NCBI GenBank assembly: GCA_026003395.1
Contig: BPHE01000011.1
Span: 20,943-84,942 of the forward strand
DNA from: Vicingaceae bacterium
GTDB lineage: Bacteria > Bacteroidota > Bacteroidia > Flavobacteriales_E > Vicingaceae
Length of the DNA stretch: 64,000 nucleotides
Direction: 5' to 3'
The position numbers were made by a program, and so were the translations under genes. Under the pieces are notes generated by a model. It did not search any database. It worked only from the letters and a program-made list of their open reading frames with translations, and was not told where the DNA came from. This document shows positions 37,148 to 50,300 of the stretch, piece after piece; the first letter of the stretch is position 1; each line of letters begins with the position of its first letter.

Positions 37148-37873
37148 TTATTTTTCATTTTTCGAAAATACAATTTTTTCATCATTTAACTCCGGTCCGT
37201 TCATAAAAAATAAAAAAATCCTTGCTAATGCAATTACATCCTGTTCGCAATAATCCACAATTTTTTTTAAATTTTTTTCTTTCCAATATGTTTCGCCTAC
37301 TTTAGAACCATCCAAACAGGATTTTGATGATGGAATGTTGAATAAATGTGTCAATAATTCCAACGAAGTATAATTTTTATAATCGCCGAACCTCCACATT
37401 TGCATGGTGTCGTAATAACGGTCTTTTACCTCCCATGGTTTTTTCCCCGAATTGTCAAAAATTTCCGGCAAAGGTATGCGGTTGACCAGAGATCTTCTTG
37501 AAATATAAGGAAAATCAAATTCCAATCCATTATGGGCACACAATTTGGCATCTGAAAAATGCGTGGTTATCAACATAAAAAAATTTTCTAAAATTTCTTT
37601 TTCGTCATCTCCATAAAATGATTTTATCCTGAATTGAAAATCATGTTGATTTTTGACATAAAAATATCCGCAACTAATACATACAATTTTACCGAATTCC
37701 GAATAAATGGCAGCTCTGCTGTATAATTCGCGTGGATCTTTGTTTTCATCGATTTGACGGGCTTTTATTTCCCAAAGTTTTTTCCATACATCCGGCATTT
37801 GGTCAAATTCAGGAAAAAAAGGCACCGTTTCTATATCCAAAAATAAAATTTTTTGTCTTAAAATAGGATGCAT
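37148..37873 (-). CDS. PolB-like 3'-5' exonuclease (DEDD superfamily)
   Basis: Predicted 3'-5' exonuclease of 241 residues, the free-standing family related to DNA polymerase II/B proofreading domains. Exo I is FLDIETVPFFP near the N-terminus, Exo II is LCAHNGLEFDFPYISRR, and Exo III is YCEQDVIALARIFL, so all four metal-binding acidic residues are present. No polymerase domain follows. It sits between a small conserved gene and a lipoprotein gene on the minus strand. A role in DNA or RNA end processing is likely, but the specific pathway is not known. Confidence 0.9.
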   Translation of the reverse strand: MHPILRQKILFLDIETVPFFPEFDQMPDVWKKLWEIKARQIDENKDPRELYSRAAIYSEFGKIVCISCGYFYVKNQHDFQFRIKSFYGDDEKEILENFFMLITTHFSDAKLCAHNGLEFDFPYISRRSLVNRIPLPEIFDNSGKKPWEVKDRYYDTMQMWRFGDYKNYTSLELLTHLFNIPSSKSCLDGSKVGETYWKEKNLKKIVDYCEQDVIALARIFLFFMNGPELNDEKIVFSKNEK

Positions 37874-37884
37874 AAGAATATCGG

Positions 37885-38289
37885 TTACATGATCAACATC
37901 CCCCGCCGGTTCATCAATGGAATTTCGGTAAAAAATTCCTCATGAATACTGTCTGCCAAAAAAATATATTTCTTGTCGAAAATTTGACGGTCTATATAAT
38001 AACTTACCCAATATTCGTTGTTCAATACAAAAACTTCTTCTATAATCGGCTCTATTTTCACAAAACTTGTCGGTGGTATTTCTTCTACATAATGGCGCAA
38101 TTGGGAAGTAACCCTGTTGTATCCGTCTATCACTCCATACCCCCGGGATGCAATGATAACATTGTGTATAGGATGGTCGTTTAGATTAATCAAGTAAACA
38201 TTCCAGATTTCATCATTGTTTTCATTTATTTCGGGCACAATGGCCATGGCTATATTTTCTACTTTGGGAAATTTTATATCTTTTTTCAT
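37885..38289 (-). CDS. Conserved protein of unknown function
   Basis: 134-residue cytosolic protein without signal peptide. It contains IAMAIVPEINE, WNVYLINLNDHPIHNVIIASRGYG and LRHYVEEIPPTSFVKIEPI, which I recall as typical of a Bacteroidota-restricted conserved family with no assigned function. Strand-rich with a well-conserved hydrophobic core and no catalytic motif. It overlaps the serine hydrolase stop by four bases (ATGA), and the exonuclease gene follows after about 12 bases, so the three are probably co-expressed. Confidence 0.75.
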   Translation of the reverse strand: MKKDIKFPKVENIAMAIVPEINENNDEIWNVYLINLNDHPIHNVIIASRGYGVIDGYNRVTSQLRHYVEEIPPTSFVKIEPIIEEVFVLNNEYWVSYYIDRQIFDKKYIFLADSIHEEFFTEIPLMNRRGMLIM

Positions 38290-39440
38290 AGTCCTGTAAT
38301 TTCAAATCCGACATTTAACCATAACAAAATATCATCCGGTATTTTTCCTATACGTTTTGAAGATCTTTTATTTCCTAAACGAACAATGATGGTTTTTTGT
38401 TTCGGAATAACGAAAATATATTGTCCTTTAATGCCTCTGGCATAAAAAATTTCTTGATCCTTGTATTTCATCAACCAAATTTGATATCCATAATAATCCA
38501 CAGGGTCTCCATAACTGTCGATCGTCATGCAAGGTGTGATCATTTGTTGAAAATACCCCCGGGGTACAATTGTTTCATTATCAATTTTCAAACTATCCAT
38601 CAACAATTTGCCAATTTTGGCAAAATCGCGAGCAGTGGCATGAAAACAACAATAGGATTTTTCATCCCCGCGGTTATCGATCAACCAATAAGCTTCATGT
38701 TCGGCAATTTTACTCCACACTTTTTCTTCAAAATAACCGGATATGTTTTTTTTGATTTGATTGCTTACGATGAATGAAATCAACAATGTATTTCCTCCGG
38801 TGTAGAAAAAATGCCTGCCCGGAGGCATGCTTGATTGATATTGCAGTGTACGTTTTCGGATGTCTTTTCCGTAATAAACTTTTGCCATATAACCAAACGG
38901 ATTGTCATAACTTTCTTCAAAATCTATCCCCGAGGACATTTGAAGCAAATGCCTCAATCTTATTTGTCGGGCATATGGACCTTTCAATTCAGGCAGATAT
39001 TTGGTTACATAATCAGTATCAGATTCAAGAAATCCATCTTTTATAGATATCCCCGCTATAATGGCGGTGATTGTTTTGGCTACCGAGAACGAATTGGATA
39101 CCGTTGCGCTGTCATAACCGTCAAAATATTTTTCCCAAATTAATGAATCGTTTTTTACTACGAGAAATGCTTTGGTTTCAAGTTGGATCATACTGTCCAA
39201 AATCAACTCGTCAAGTACATAATTGTTGTAATCCATTGATTTGGGCCAAGGTTGACCACCGGGTGTTAACAAGTGATAATCAAACCTTTTGTAATCGTCC
39301 AAATTAGGCCCGGTTGATCCGATCAGGTAGGTAGTTCTTATGGCTTTAAGCAGATGCAAATTATCGCTTAATGCAAGTATCAAATACACACCTGCAACAA
39401 TCGCCAAAAGTATAACTGCTATTGATCGAAAATTTTTCAC
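38286..39440 (-). CDS. Beta-lactamase-family serine hydrolase
   Basis: Membrane-anchored or exported hydrolase of 384 residues; one N-terminal hydrophobic helix (about residues 5-23) acts as signal or anchor. The class C/penicillin-binding fold is shown by the nucleophile motif SVAK (NSFSVAKTITAI), a Tyr motif in FFYTGGNTLL replacing the usual YxN, and RGIKGQYIFVIP near the C-terminus. LLQMSSGIDFEESYD is another family hallmark. Such proteins include esterases and D-amino peptidases as well as beta-lactamases, so antibiotic resistance should not be assumed. Initiation is at a GTG. It is divergent from the small T9SS cargo gene. Confidence 0.88.
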   Translation of the reverse strand: MKNFRSIAVILLAIVAGVYLILALSDNLHLLKAIRTTYLIGSTGPNLDDYKRFDYHLLTPGGQPWPKSMDYNNYVLDELILDSMIQLETKAFLVVKNDSLIWEKYFDGYDSATVSNSFSVAKTITAIIAGISIKDGFLESDTDYVTKYLPELKGPYARQIRLRHLLQMSSGIDFEESYDNPFGYMAKVYYGKDIRKRTLQYQSSMPPGRHFFYTGGNTLLISFIVSNQIKKNISGYFEEKVWSKIAEHEAYWLIDNRGDEKSYCCFHATARDFAKIGKLLMDSLKIDNETIVPRGYFQQMITPCMTIDSYGDPVDYYGYQIWLMKYKDQEIFYARGIKGQYIFVIPKQKTIIVRLGNKRSSKRIGKIPDDILLWLNVGFEITGL

Positions 39441-39497
39441 TTTTAATTAGTTTGAAAGTAAATTTACTAATTTAGCCACTCTGTTTAAAAGGTAAAA

Positions 39498-40343
39498 ATG
39501 CATAAAAAATTTATATTTTTTACAATTTTTCTTTTTTTTATATTTACCAAAGCTTCCGGACAATGCGCCGCTTTTGTTCAAATATCGGCCAATCCTGCCG
39601 GTCAAGTTTGTAAGTTTCAATCTGTAACTTTTCAAGCGATACCAACCAACGGGGGAGCAAATCCTCAATATTTTTGGATTATTAACGGTGACACTGTCGA
39701 TTATGATGACACATACACAGGATCTTTTTCACAAGACCGGGTGATTCAGGTGATGATGATTTCATCGATGAATTGCGATCCCGATACGGTTTTTGCCACT
39801 TATAATCTCGATGTAATGAACTTTACCGCCGATGGTTTGACCAAAACCATTTATTGCAATGACGATTTTGCCGACATTCAATTAACCAATATGCAAGATG
39901 GTCGTGAACCTTATATGTTTGTTTTGGACGGGCAATTTAAAGGATCATCGGGATATTTTGAAAAAGTGACTCCCGGAGGCCATGTTTTATCTGTCACCGA
40001 TAATAATGGATGTCGGGACACAGTGCCATTGACCGTTGTAAAGGCAGAATGTCCTCCCATCGAGCCCGTTCCGGTTTTATCTCCCAATGGGGATAACCGT
40101 CTTGATTTCTGGATCATCATAGATATTGACAAATATCCCGATAACGAAGTTTATATTTTTGACCGTTGGGGGCAAAGGGTTTTCTACAAAAAAGGATATA
40201 AAAACATTCCGGGTGAAGCATGGGATGGCACTTATATGGGCACACCTTTGCCGGAAGCAGCATATTATTATGTAATAGACCTGAAAGCGCAAGATTCGGA
40301 GGGAACCAAAAGAGTTAAAGGCGCTGTAAGCATAGTAAGATGA
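39498..40343 (+). CDS. Small type B T9SS cargo with gliding-motility C-terminal domain
   Basis: Exported protein of 281 residues. A signal peptide ending ASGQ is followed by a PKD/Ig-like domain (SVTFQAIPTNGGANPQYFW, IQVMMISSMNCDPDTVF) and a Cys-containing second domain. The C-terminus has the type B sorting region: LSPNGDNRLDFWIIIDI, YIFDRWGQRVF, AWDGTYMG and a final VSIVR. This domain directs export through the type IX system and usually pairs with a PorP/SprF protein. The next gene is PorP-like with an ATGA overlap. It is far shorter than the giant adhesin in the same cluster and may serve as an accessory or anchor. Confidence 0.9.
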   Translation: MHKKFIFFTIFLFFIFTKASGQCAAFVQISANPAGQVCKFQSVTFQAIPTNGGANPQYFWIINGDTVDYDDTYTGSFSQDRVIQVMMISSMNCDPDTVFATYNLDVMNFTADGLTKTIYCNDDFADIQLTNMQDGREPYMFVLDGQFKGSSGYFEKVTPGGHVLSVTDNNGCRDTVPLTVVKAECPPIEPVPVLSPNGDNRLDFWIIIDIDKYPDNEVYIFDRWGQRVFYKKGYKNIPGEAWDGTYMGTPLPEAAYYYVIDLKAQDSEGTKRVKGAVSIVR

Positions 40344-41245
40344 AGAAAAAGTCCAACATATTGCTGTTTTTGCTCACAATCTCTGCCTTTATTTTGAAAG
40401 GGCAACAAACCGCACAATTCAGCAATTATCTTGTTAATTATTTCGGGCAAAACCCGGCTGCCATGGGTCTCAACAGGTGTGTCGACATAAAATTTGGAGG
40501 CAAATTACAATGGTTGGGATTTGAGGGAGCGCCGCATTATTATTTCTTTTCCGTCACAACTCCCATTCTCAAAAAAAATTATTCAAAAGTACGGCATTAT
40601 GCAGGGGGATATATTTTACTCGACAACCAACATATTTTTTCTTCTACCTACATTAAATTGGCCTATTCTCTACATCACCGCATCAGCAGAGGATGGTATG
40701 CCGGCTATGGGATTTTCGGAGGTATAAAGCAAGTGAGTGTTGCCAATATTGTGAGTGACCCGGCTATCAATGGTGCTGCCCTACATTATCCTGACTTAAT
40801 GCCGGGTATTATTTTTTATAATTCCAAAACTATGTTGGGACTGGGAATAGAGCATATCATCCCCAAAAGAATAAAATCTTTGGACAACGGACGTTTTCGC
40901 AATCAATATTATTTCACCGGATCAAAAAAAATAGAAGGTGGCAATTATCATGATTACATGCTTTCATTTAACCTCAAATGGGGATACCTGGCACCACCTG
41001 CATTGGACTTAAACGCCATGTTAATTAAAAATAAATTTAATTTAGGTCTTGGTTACAGGGTTGGAGAAGCAATAATCTTACAATTAAGATTCAGAATCAA
41101 TACACTAATTATAGCTTATGCGTTCGATTTTCCACTTAACCGAAAAAGGTGGTTTACTACCAACTCCCACGAATTGATTTTGGGATTCTCAAAATGTGGT
41201 TCACCTCAAGACAAAGAAGAATATTTCTGCCCGGCATACCAATGA
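40340..41245 (+). CDS. PorP/SprF-family outer-membrane protein
   Basis: Beta-barrel outer-membrane protein of 301 residues with a signal peptide ending LKGQQ, immediately followed by the family opening TAQFSNYLVNYFGQNPAAMGLNRCV. Strands with alternating aromatics and HELILGFSKCG at the C-terminus complete it. PorP/SprF proteins accompany type B C-terminal domains in type IX secretion; in F. johnsoniae SprF is needed for SprB export. The gene overlaps its upstream cargo by four bases and precedes the giant adhesin by about 85 bases, so either or both may be clients. Confidence 0.9.
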   Translation: MKKKSNILLFLLTISAFILKGQQTAQFSNYLVNYFGQNPAAMGLNRCVDIKFGGKLQWLGFEGAPHYYFFSVTTPILKKNYSKVRHYAGGYILLDNQHIFSSTYIKLAYSLHHRISRGWYAGYGIFGGIKQVSVANIVSDPAINGAALHYPDLMPGIIFYNSKTMLGLGIEHIIPKRIKSLDNGRFRNQYYFTGSKKIEGGNYHDYMLSFNLKWGYLAPPALDLNAMLIKNKFNLGLGYRVGEAIILQLRFRINTLIIAYAFDFPLNRKRWFTTNSHELILGFSKCGSPQDKEEYFCPAYQ

Positions 41246-41330
41246 TCTTGCAACATTTTTTCATTTTCTTCCGTCTATTTATTAACAATTTATAACTTTT
41301 ATTAACTTTACACTTTTCAGAATTTGTGTG

Positions 41331-44300
41331 ATGAACAAATACAGCTATAAATTATTGTTTTCTTTCAAGCTTGTTATTTTATTGATCTTTTGTGTTTCCG
41401 GTTTATATTCTCAAAGAGTATTTTATTTTACCAACCGGACCGGCCAATGGGACAATCCCGAAAATTGGATTTCCGATAACAATGAAAAGTCCCTGCCCGG
41501 GAAGGAGGATATTATTGTGTTTCACCCAAAATACTTTAAGAAACATACCAACTCCACCATCAAAATGTCTAAAGACATAAAAATTAATACCCTGAAAATT
41601 TATGTTTCAAATCTACATTTTATCGGTGAAGGTAGTTTACATTTAAAAAGTTTACAAAATTTCGGAGAAAACAACCTCTTTGATATCCCTTCCATAATCA
41701 TTGAAAATCCTGATGAAAATGAACTTCCGGTTTTAGAAAATTTCCAAGGAAAAATCATTCTTAGAACGGGCGATAGTTTTAAACCGGTTTATCATTGGAT
41801 ATTCCCGGAGGCGGAATTGGTTTTTGAAAAGGGATTGTTTGTATTCAATCGTGTTGATATTGTTTGCCGTAAAATAACTGTTGCAAAAAAAGCCGGATTG
41901 GTTTTAGACAACAATCGTCTTTATGTACAAACTATCAATGACGATTTTAAAAAAATTGAACAGAACAATGATTCAAAAATCTATTTTTTAAACCCCGGAA
42001 ATCAAAATTCTCATCTTACAAATGTAAATAAAATCTCTCTTGAACAATATAAATTATTAACCTCCGTAAGTGTACAAAATGATACGGTATGTGCCAATTC
42101 ATGTATAGGGTCATTGACCGCCAATATAAATTGCACATGCAATAATGGTTGTTCTATTGATTGGATACCGGGCAATCCTCCGGGAGATGGCACGCCAACT
42201 ATTTATAATCTATGTCCGGGGTCATATCAAATCAAGGTTACAGACAATTGCACCGGCCAAAATCATTATGCATCTGCCACCGTAGTTTCCTATATACCTA
42301 TATCCATAGACACACAAACAGTCATTAACGCTACATGTAAAGATTCTTGCAATGGATCTATTTCTTTAACGGTTGTAGGAAGTACCTTTACTTATACTTT
42401 TAACTGGAGTACCGGATTTAGTGAAACAACATCGGGCACAAGCAGTATTTCCAATTTATGTGCCGGGAATTATTGGGTGCATGTTTATGATGGAGTCATT
42501 TGTGATACTGTTTTTTACTTTACCGTCAACGAACCGAATTATGTCGATCCGAATGCTACCGGATACATGACATTATGTTTTGGAAGTTGTGATGGAACTG
42601 CCGTTTCTAATCCAACAGGAGGTACTCCCCCTTATGTGTCTTACCAGTGGAATGACCCATTAAACCAAACCACTTCAACAGCCACAAATTTATGTCCAGG
42701 TACTTATACCGTAACGGTAACTGATGCCAATGGTTGCATAGGAGTGGATACCGTAACCATCTTGTCTCCCCAAAATTTCAATTTGGATACTATCCACGTG
42801 AATGTTAGTTGCGGAGGGGCTTGTGATGCCACAATTGGAGTCAATGTCTTGAGTGGAGGCACTCCGCCCTATACGCATAGTTGGAGCAATGGTGCCAATA
42901 CACCCATTATTTCAAATTTATGTCCGGGTGTATATTCCGATACTATCAGAGATGCCAACAATTGTGACACTATCGTAACATTTGTCGTCACCGAACCAGC
43001 CCCCCTTTCAATCTTTACCAATGTGTATCCGGCTTTATGCAAAGGGCAGTGTAATGGTTCGGCTGCTGCTTATGTTTCGGGAGGAACCCCGCCTTATTCC
43101 TACAACTGGTCACCCGGCAACATGACAACCGATAGCGTTTCGGGGTTGTGCGCCGGTCAGTATATCGTAAATGTTACAGATGCAAACGGATGTGGCATTT
43201 CAGACACCATCATCATAACAGAACCCGATTCAGTCAAACCTAATCCATCTTTCACCAATCCTACTTGTCCAAATGTTTGTAATGGTTCTGCCGTTTCTAA
43301 TCCTACAGGTGGCACTCCGCCTTATAGCTATTTGTGGACACCCGGCAATCAAACCACTCAAAGCATCAATAGTTTATGCAGTGGAACCTATTATATAACT
43401 GTAACAGACAGCAAAGGGTGTACTGGTATTGATTCCGTAATCATTACACCTCCTGCTCCCATCACTATACAATTAAGTACCAATAATGCTTCCTGCTTTG
43501 GTGTATGCAATGGTTCTGCACAGATTACAAACATTTCCGGAGGCACACCCGGTTACACTTGGGTATGGTCACCGGGAGGTTTCACAGGTAATCCCTTTAA
43601 CAACCTATGTGCCGGAAATTACAGCGTGACTGTGACCGATGCCAATGGCTGTCAAAAAAGTCAAAACTTCACCATTACTGCACCATCGGATATAACCTTT
43701 AATATTATTAAAAATGACGTGAGTTGTAATGGAGCATGCAATGGATCGGCCACTATAACAAATATTAGCGGAGGAACTCCTCCATATGTCAGCATTCAAT
43801 GGAGCAACGGACAAAACGGTCCCACTGCTACCGGATTATGTACCGGAAGTTATACCGTAACCGTCACCGATGCTAATGGTTGTCAAAAAACCATGAATGT
43901 TCTTATCAACGAACCTCCTGCAATGAATATTTCTTTTATTTCCTCAAACGTTACATGCTATGGTTTATGCAATGGCAGTATCAATACAACTGTAACCGGA
44001 GGTGTTGCTCCCTATACTTATTCCTGGAGTCCGGGTGGGCAAAATACCCCTAATATTTCCGGGTTATGCGCAGGTTGGCATATACTAACCGTTACCGATG
44101 CCTTTGGTTGCCAAAGAAAGGACTCGGTGTTTATCAGCGAACCAAATCAATTAAATGCCAATGCTACATTTACGAATGTTTCTTGTAATGGAAATTGTGA
44201 CGGGACTGCTACTGCACTGCCTACCGGAGGTACACCACCCTATACCTTTCTATGGACTCCGGGAAACCAAACAACTCAAAGTATTAGTAATTTATGTGGC

Positions 44301-47300
44301 GGACAGTATATAGTCACTGTCACCGACAATAATGGCTGTACCGATAAAGATACTGTCAATATCGTCAATCCTCAAGTATTAAACGTAACCACATCACAAA
44401 CCGCTGCCAGTTGTGGTTCGATTTGCAACGGAACAGCCACGGCAAATGTATCAGGAGGCACGCCACCTTATACATTTAACTGGAGTAATGGACAAACCGG
44501 ACAAACTGCGACGAATTTATGTGCTGGTACCTACACTGTTACTGTGACAGATTCGAATGGTTGCTCGAAAACAGATACTGTAACCATCAACAACCTGGTA
44601 ACCATACAAATTACCGCTGACACCATCACGCAAGCGTGTAATGGAAATTGTAACGGATCTGCCACGGCAGTGGCTTCAGGAGGCGTAGCTCCTTATACTT
44701 ATTATTGGTTGCCTCCGGTCAATCAAAACGGTCCTGTTGCTACCGGTCTTTGTCCGGGGACATATACTGTGCAAGCCACCGATGCAAATGGATGTACTGC
44801 CACCGGCCAGATTACAATTCCTGTAGCTCCAACAGTTTTAGTAAATAATCCTGTTATCACCAACCCATTATGCCATGGTGATTGCAATGGATCTATCAAT
44901 GCCAACACTACAGGTGGAACTCCTCCTTACAGTTGGTCCTGGTCGCCGGGAGGACAAACCACACAATCGATTTCAAACCTATGTGCAGGAACATATATCG
45001 TAACTACAACCGATGCCAATAATTGCCAGGCAAAAGACACGATTGTGATCACTCAACCCGATTCACTAAAAATTACTGCCAATGTTATACAAGATGTAAC
45101 TTGTAATGGAAATTGCAACGGATGGATTGCTATAAATATTTCCGGCGGAATATCGCCATATACCATAACTTGGAATAATGGCTCCAATAACGACACCATC
45201 ACCAATCTCTGTCCGGGAATATACACTGTAACTGTTACAGATGCCAACGGATGTTCGAAAAGCGCCTCCTTTACAATAACCCAACCGACTCTTTTACAAG
45301 GGAACATTTTACCGGTAAATCCTACGTGTAATGGTCAATGCAATGGTCAAGCCGGCGCTATGATTTCCGGAGGAACTCCTCCTTATAGCTATTTCTGGAG
45401 TCCCGGAGGGCAAACCACACAAACTATTACCAACCTTTGTGCAGGTAATTATTCGGTATTTGTTCAAGATCAAAATGGTTGTAGCATAACTTTGAATACA
45501 ACATTAAATAACCCTTCACCAATCACTGTTACCATTAACGGAGGAGATGCATCATGCAACGGAAATTGTGATGGAACTGCCTCTGCCACTGTTTCCGGAG
45601 GAACACCACCTTACAATTATTCATGGAGCAATGGATCTACAACATCTAATATCTCCAACCTTTGTCCCGGAACTTATTTTCTCACTGTAACTGATGCCAA
45701 TGGCTGTACAGGCAATGCCAATATAACCATTACTGAACCAACCAATTTGTCTGTCACCTTATCTTCTACCAACGAAACTTGTAATGGTTCCTGTAATGGA
45801 TCGGCCACAGCCACTCCATCCGGAGGAACCCCTCCTTATCAATTTAACTGGAGCAACGGGGCAACAACTTCAAACATTTCGAATCTTTGTCCGGGCACCT
45901 ACACTGTTACAGTAACAGATGCCAATGGTTGTTATTTCCAAGGTAATGTCACCATCCAACCATCATCACCAATACAACCCAATGCAACTATCACGCAAGC
46001 CAATTGTGGAGCATGCGACGGAGTTATATCTCTTTCTCCATCCGGAGGGACACCTCCATACAGTTATTTATGGTCACCGGGAGGGCAAACTACTTCATCC
46101 ATTTCAAATTTATGTGCAGGAGTATACTCTGTTACAATCACCGATTTTTCCGGATGTTCACAAACATTTAGTTTTGGTGTAAACAACTCTAACGGTCCAA
46201 ACGGGGCAACTATTACTACCAATAATGCCACTTGCTATGGTTCATGTGACGGAAATGCCAATGCCATTGCCATTGGTGGAACACCTCCTTATACTTATCA
46301 ATGGAACGACCCAATGAATCAAACAGGTTCCACAGCCCTTAACCTATGTGCCGGCAGTTATTTTGTCACTATCACCGACGCCAATGGTTGTATTTATAAT
46401 GCGCCTGTTCAAATAACACAACCCGACTCCCTTCAAGCTCAATTTAACAATACCAATGAAACCTGTTCGGGGGCTTGTGATGGCACATCTACAATAATTG
46501 CCAGCGGAGGAAATCCTCCCTATACATATAGCTGGTCTAACGGTTCGACAGGTTCATCTGTCTCAGGTTTATGTGCAGGCAGTTATTCTGTAACCGTGAC
46601 AGACACCAAGGGTTGCAGCAAAACTTTTAATACCACTATTTCTCCCGGAAGCACTCTTATTGCCAATGTTTCTTTTACCAATGGTACTTGTTCAGGATCA
46701 TGTAACGGAAGCGCAAATGTTACACCTTCCGGTGGCACACCTCCTTACTCTGTATTGTGGAGCAATGGACAATCATCTTTGAGCATCAATAATCTATGCG
46801 CAGGTACTTATACTGTCACCGTTACAGATGCCAACGGATGTCAGGCAACCAACAGTGTCACCATCACTGAACCCTCTCAAATACAAGCCAATATCTCAAC
46901 AGTCAATGCTACCTGTGGAGTTTGCGATGGATCTGCTACAGTGTTTCCTTCCGGAGGCACTTCACCTTATAGTTATAATTGGAATTTTGGAGCCACCACT
47001 TCTTCTGTCAATGCACTATGCGCCGGAACATATTCTGTAACTATTACTGACGCCAATGGTTGTAAAGACACATTTTTGGTTGCAATAAGTAACAACAACG
47101 GACCTTCCATATCAATCAATACCAATAATGCATCTTGTAATGGTGTTTGTAACGGAAGTGCTTCCGTTACCATTAACAGCGGCAATGGACCTTTCTCTTA
47201 TTTATGGACACCCGGCAACTATACTACTCCTTCTGTAAGCGGTTTATGTGCCGGCCAATATACCATTCAGGTAACCGACGGTTCCGGTTGTATCACCACC

Positions 47301-50300
47301 CAAACATTTACCATTGGACAACCACAACCTATTCAAATTAATTTAACGACAAGCCCAATTTCTTGTAATGGAAATTGCGATGGCAGTATAATTCCATCAG
47401 TTTCAGGCGGCACACCCCCTTATTCTTACAACTGGAATAATGGTTCAACTTCTCCTTCTTTATCCGGATTATGTGCAGGGAATTATACACTTACCGTGAC
47501 CGATGCCAATGGTTGCGTTGCATCTGCTTCGGCTTCGTTAACCCAACCCAATAGTTTAACCATTCAAATGAATGCAACCAATGTAAGTTGTTCTGGAGGT
47601 TGTAATGGATCTGCCACAGCCACACCGATTGGAGGTACACCTCCGTATAATTATCAATGGTCTAACGGTTCTACCGGCCAAACAGCCACAGGTCTATGTG
47701 CCGGAGTTTATACAGTCACTGTAACCGATGCCAATGGTTGTACGGCAACTGCCAATATTAATATAGGCGATGGAAATCCCATAACTATCACGTCAAATAT
47801 CACATCCGCTGCATGTGGTCAATGTAATGGCAGTGCCGTTGTCAACGCCGCAGGAGGTAACGGCCCTCCATATAGTTATTATTGGTCGCCTATCGGCACA
47901 AATGGTAACAGTCAAAATAACCTATGTCCGGGATCTTATACTTTAACTGTTACAGACAATATTGGTTGTTCTCAAAACTTTATCATTACAATTAACCAAT
48001 CAAACGGACCATTAATCAATGCTTATGCCGATAGTGTTTCATGCTATGGCACTTGCGACGGCACAGCTTGGGTTCTAATTTCCGGAGGCACTCCTCCTTT
48101 CAACATTGTATGGAACAACCCAGGTCTTTCTACCAATGACACAATTTTTAATCAGTGTGCCGGAACATACAGTGTTGTCGTCCAAGACAATAATGGATGT
48201 ATAAGTGTTGACACGGTTAGTATTTCCGGTCCAAATCCATTGTCGTCATCTTTCTCTGCAACAAATCCACTTTGTAATGGAGATTGTAACGGCAGTATTA
48301 CTGCTAATCCATCGGGAGGAAATGGAGGATATTCTTTCTTGTGGATGCCGGGAAATATGACTACCTCAAGTATATCTAATTTGTGCGCCGGCAGTTATAC
48401 GTTAATTTTATCTGATTTAAAAGGTTGTATCGATACTTTCAATTACACATTAACCCAACCTGCACCCATGAATATTAACATCTCCACAAATCCCACTTCT
48501 TGCGACAATACATGTAATGGCACTGCCACAGCTGTGGTTTCAGGAGGAACGGGTCCGTATTCCTTTAATTGGAGTCCGGGTAATATTACAACAAATCCCG
48601 CCGTTAATCTTTGTCAGGGAACATACACACTCACTGTCACCGACGCAAATGGTTGTATACAAACAAGCAGTACAAATATAGCCGGACCTGCACCTTTGCA
48701 AGTAACCTTAAATTCAACCAACCCTTCCTGTCCGGGAATCTGCAATGGAAGTATCACGGCCAATGTAACAGGCGGAACCGGTCCCTATATCTATTTATGG
48801 AACAACGGACTAACCACATCAACAATCAATAATCTTTGTGCAGGATCTTACAGTGTAACCATAACCGACGCTAATGGCTGTTCCACCTCGGCATCTATAA
48901 ATTTAAATTCTCCCGGTTCGATCAATGATAATGCTACACTAAATCAACCATTGTGTGGACAATGCAATGGATCTATCAGTTTGAACCCTCAAGGCGGAAC
49001 CGGCCCCTATGCCTATTCCTGGAACACAGGTCAAACTTCTTCAAGTATTGCCAACTTGTGTGCAGGTATTTATACGGTCACCATAACAGACCAAGCAACC
49101 GGCTGCAGTTATAATTTTACTTATTATTTAAACAGTCAAAACGGACCTCAGGTAAGCATTTCTAAAACTGATGAAACCTGTTTTAACTCTTGCAATGGTA
49201 CTGCAACAGCTACAGTAACAGGAAATGGACCATTCGCCTATTTATGGACCCCGGGAGGTTATACATCTTCTAGCGTCACTAATCTTTGTGCGGGATCTTA
49301 TATTCTTCAAGTAACCGATATTAATGGATGTATTACTTATGACACCGTTACCATCAACACCAATCAATTGCAAGTTTCAATCAACAATTATCAATCCCCC
49401 TCTTGTGCAGGTAATTGCGATGGATGGGCAACTGCTTCTGCTTCAGGAGGCGTTCCATCTTACAGCTATTCCTGGAATCCCGGTGGACAAACTTCACAAA
49501 CAGCCAACAATCTGTGTGGTGGAACATATACGGTACAAGTTACCGACCAAAACGGATGTTCCGGAAATGCTTCGGTCAATTTAGTTTCGCCACAACCTCT
49601 TAGTGTCACACTCTCTGTCAACAATTCTTTGAATTGTTACAACAGTTGTAATGGCAGCATTTTAGCCAATGTAACCGGAGGAACACCACCATACACCTAC
49701 ACATGGTCTAATGGTCAAACAGGCAATCCTGTCAATAACCTTTGTGCCGGCAATTATTCAGTTACCGTTACCGATGCCAACGGGTGCACTGCCTCAGCCA
49801 ACATATCTCTTACGGCTCCCAATCCAATTTTATCCAATGCCACTTTAAATAATCCTTTATGCGGACAATGCAATGGATCTATTACTTTAAATCCTTCCGG
49901 AGGAACACCTCCTTATACTTACTCTTGGTCTAATGGCAGTAATGCACAAAACTTGATAAATTTATGCTCCGGAATCTACACCGTTACCATCACAGACAGT
50001 AAAGGTTGTAATGCAAATTTCACATTCCCGCTTGGCAACAGCAATGGACCGCAAATTACTATTTCCAAAAACGACGTTTTATGTTATGGCGATTGTAATG
50101 GTTCTCTTACTGCCAATGTAATTTCGGGTAATGGTCCGTTTACCTATCAATGGAATCCGGGAGCCATCAACAGTAATACCGCAAATAATCTATGCCCCGG
50201 TATATATACAATCACAGTGACCGATGCCAATGGTTGTAAAACTATTCAAAGCGACACCATCAAAGCACCTGATCAATTAATCTTACAAGTGTCATCCACG

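Noticed and set aside
38286..39440. Antibiotic-resistance beta-lactamase
   Set aside because: The fold is shared by esterases and peptidases; the YxN motif is altered and there is no resistance context.
45919..46182. Several 60-90 codon frames within the SprB array on both strands
   Set aside because: They recur at the repeat period and come from out-of-frame reading of the repeats.
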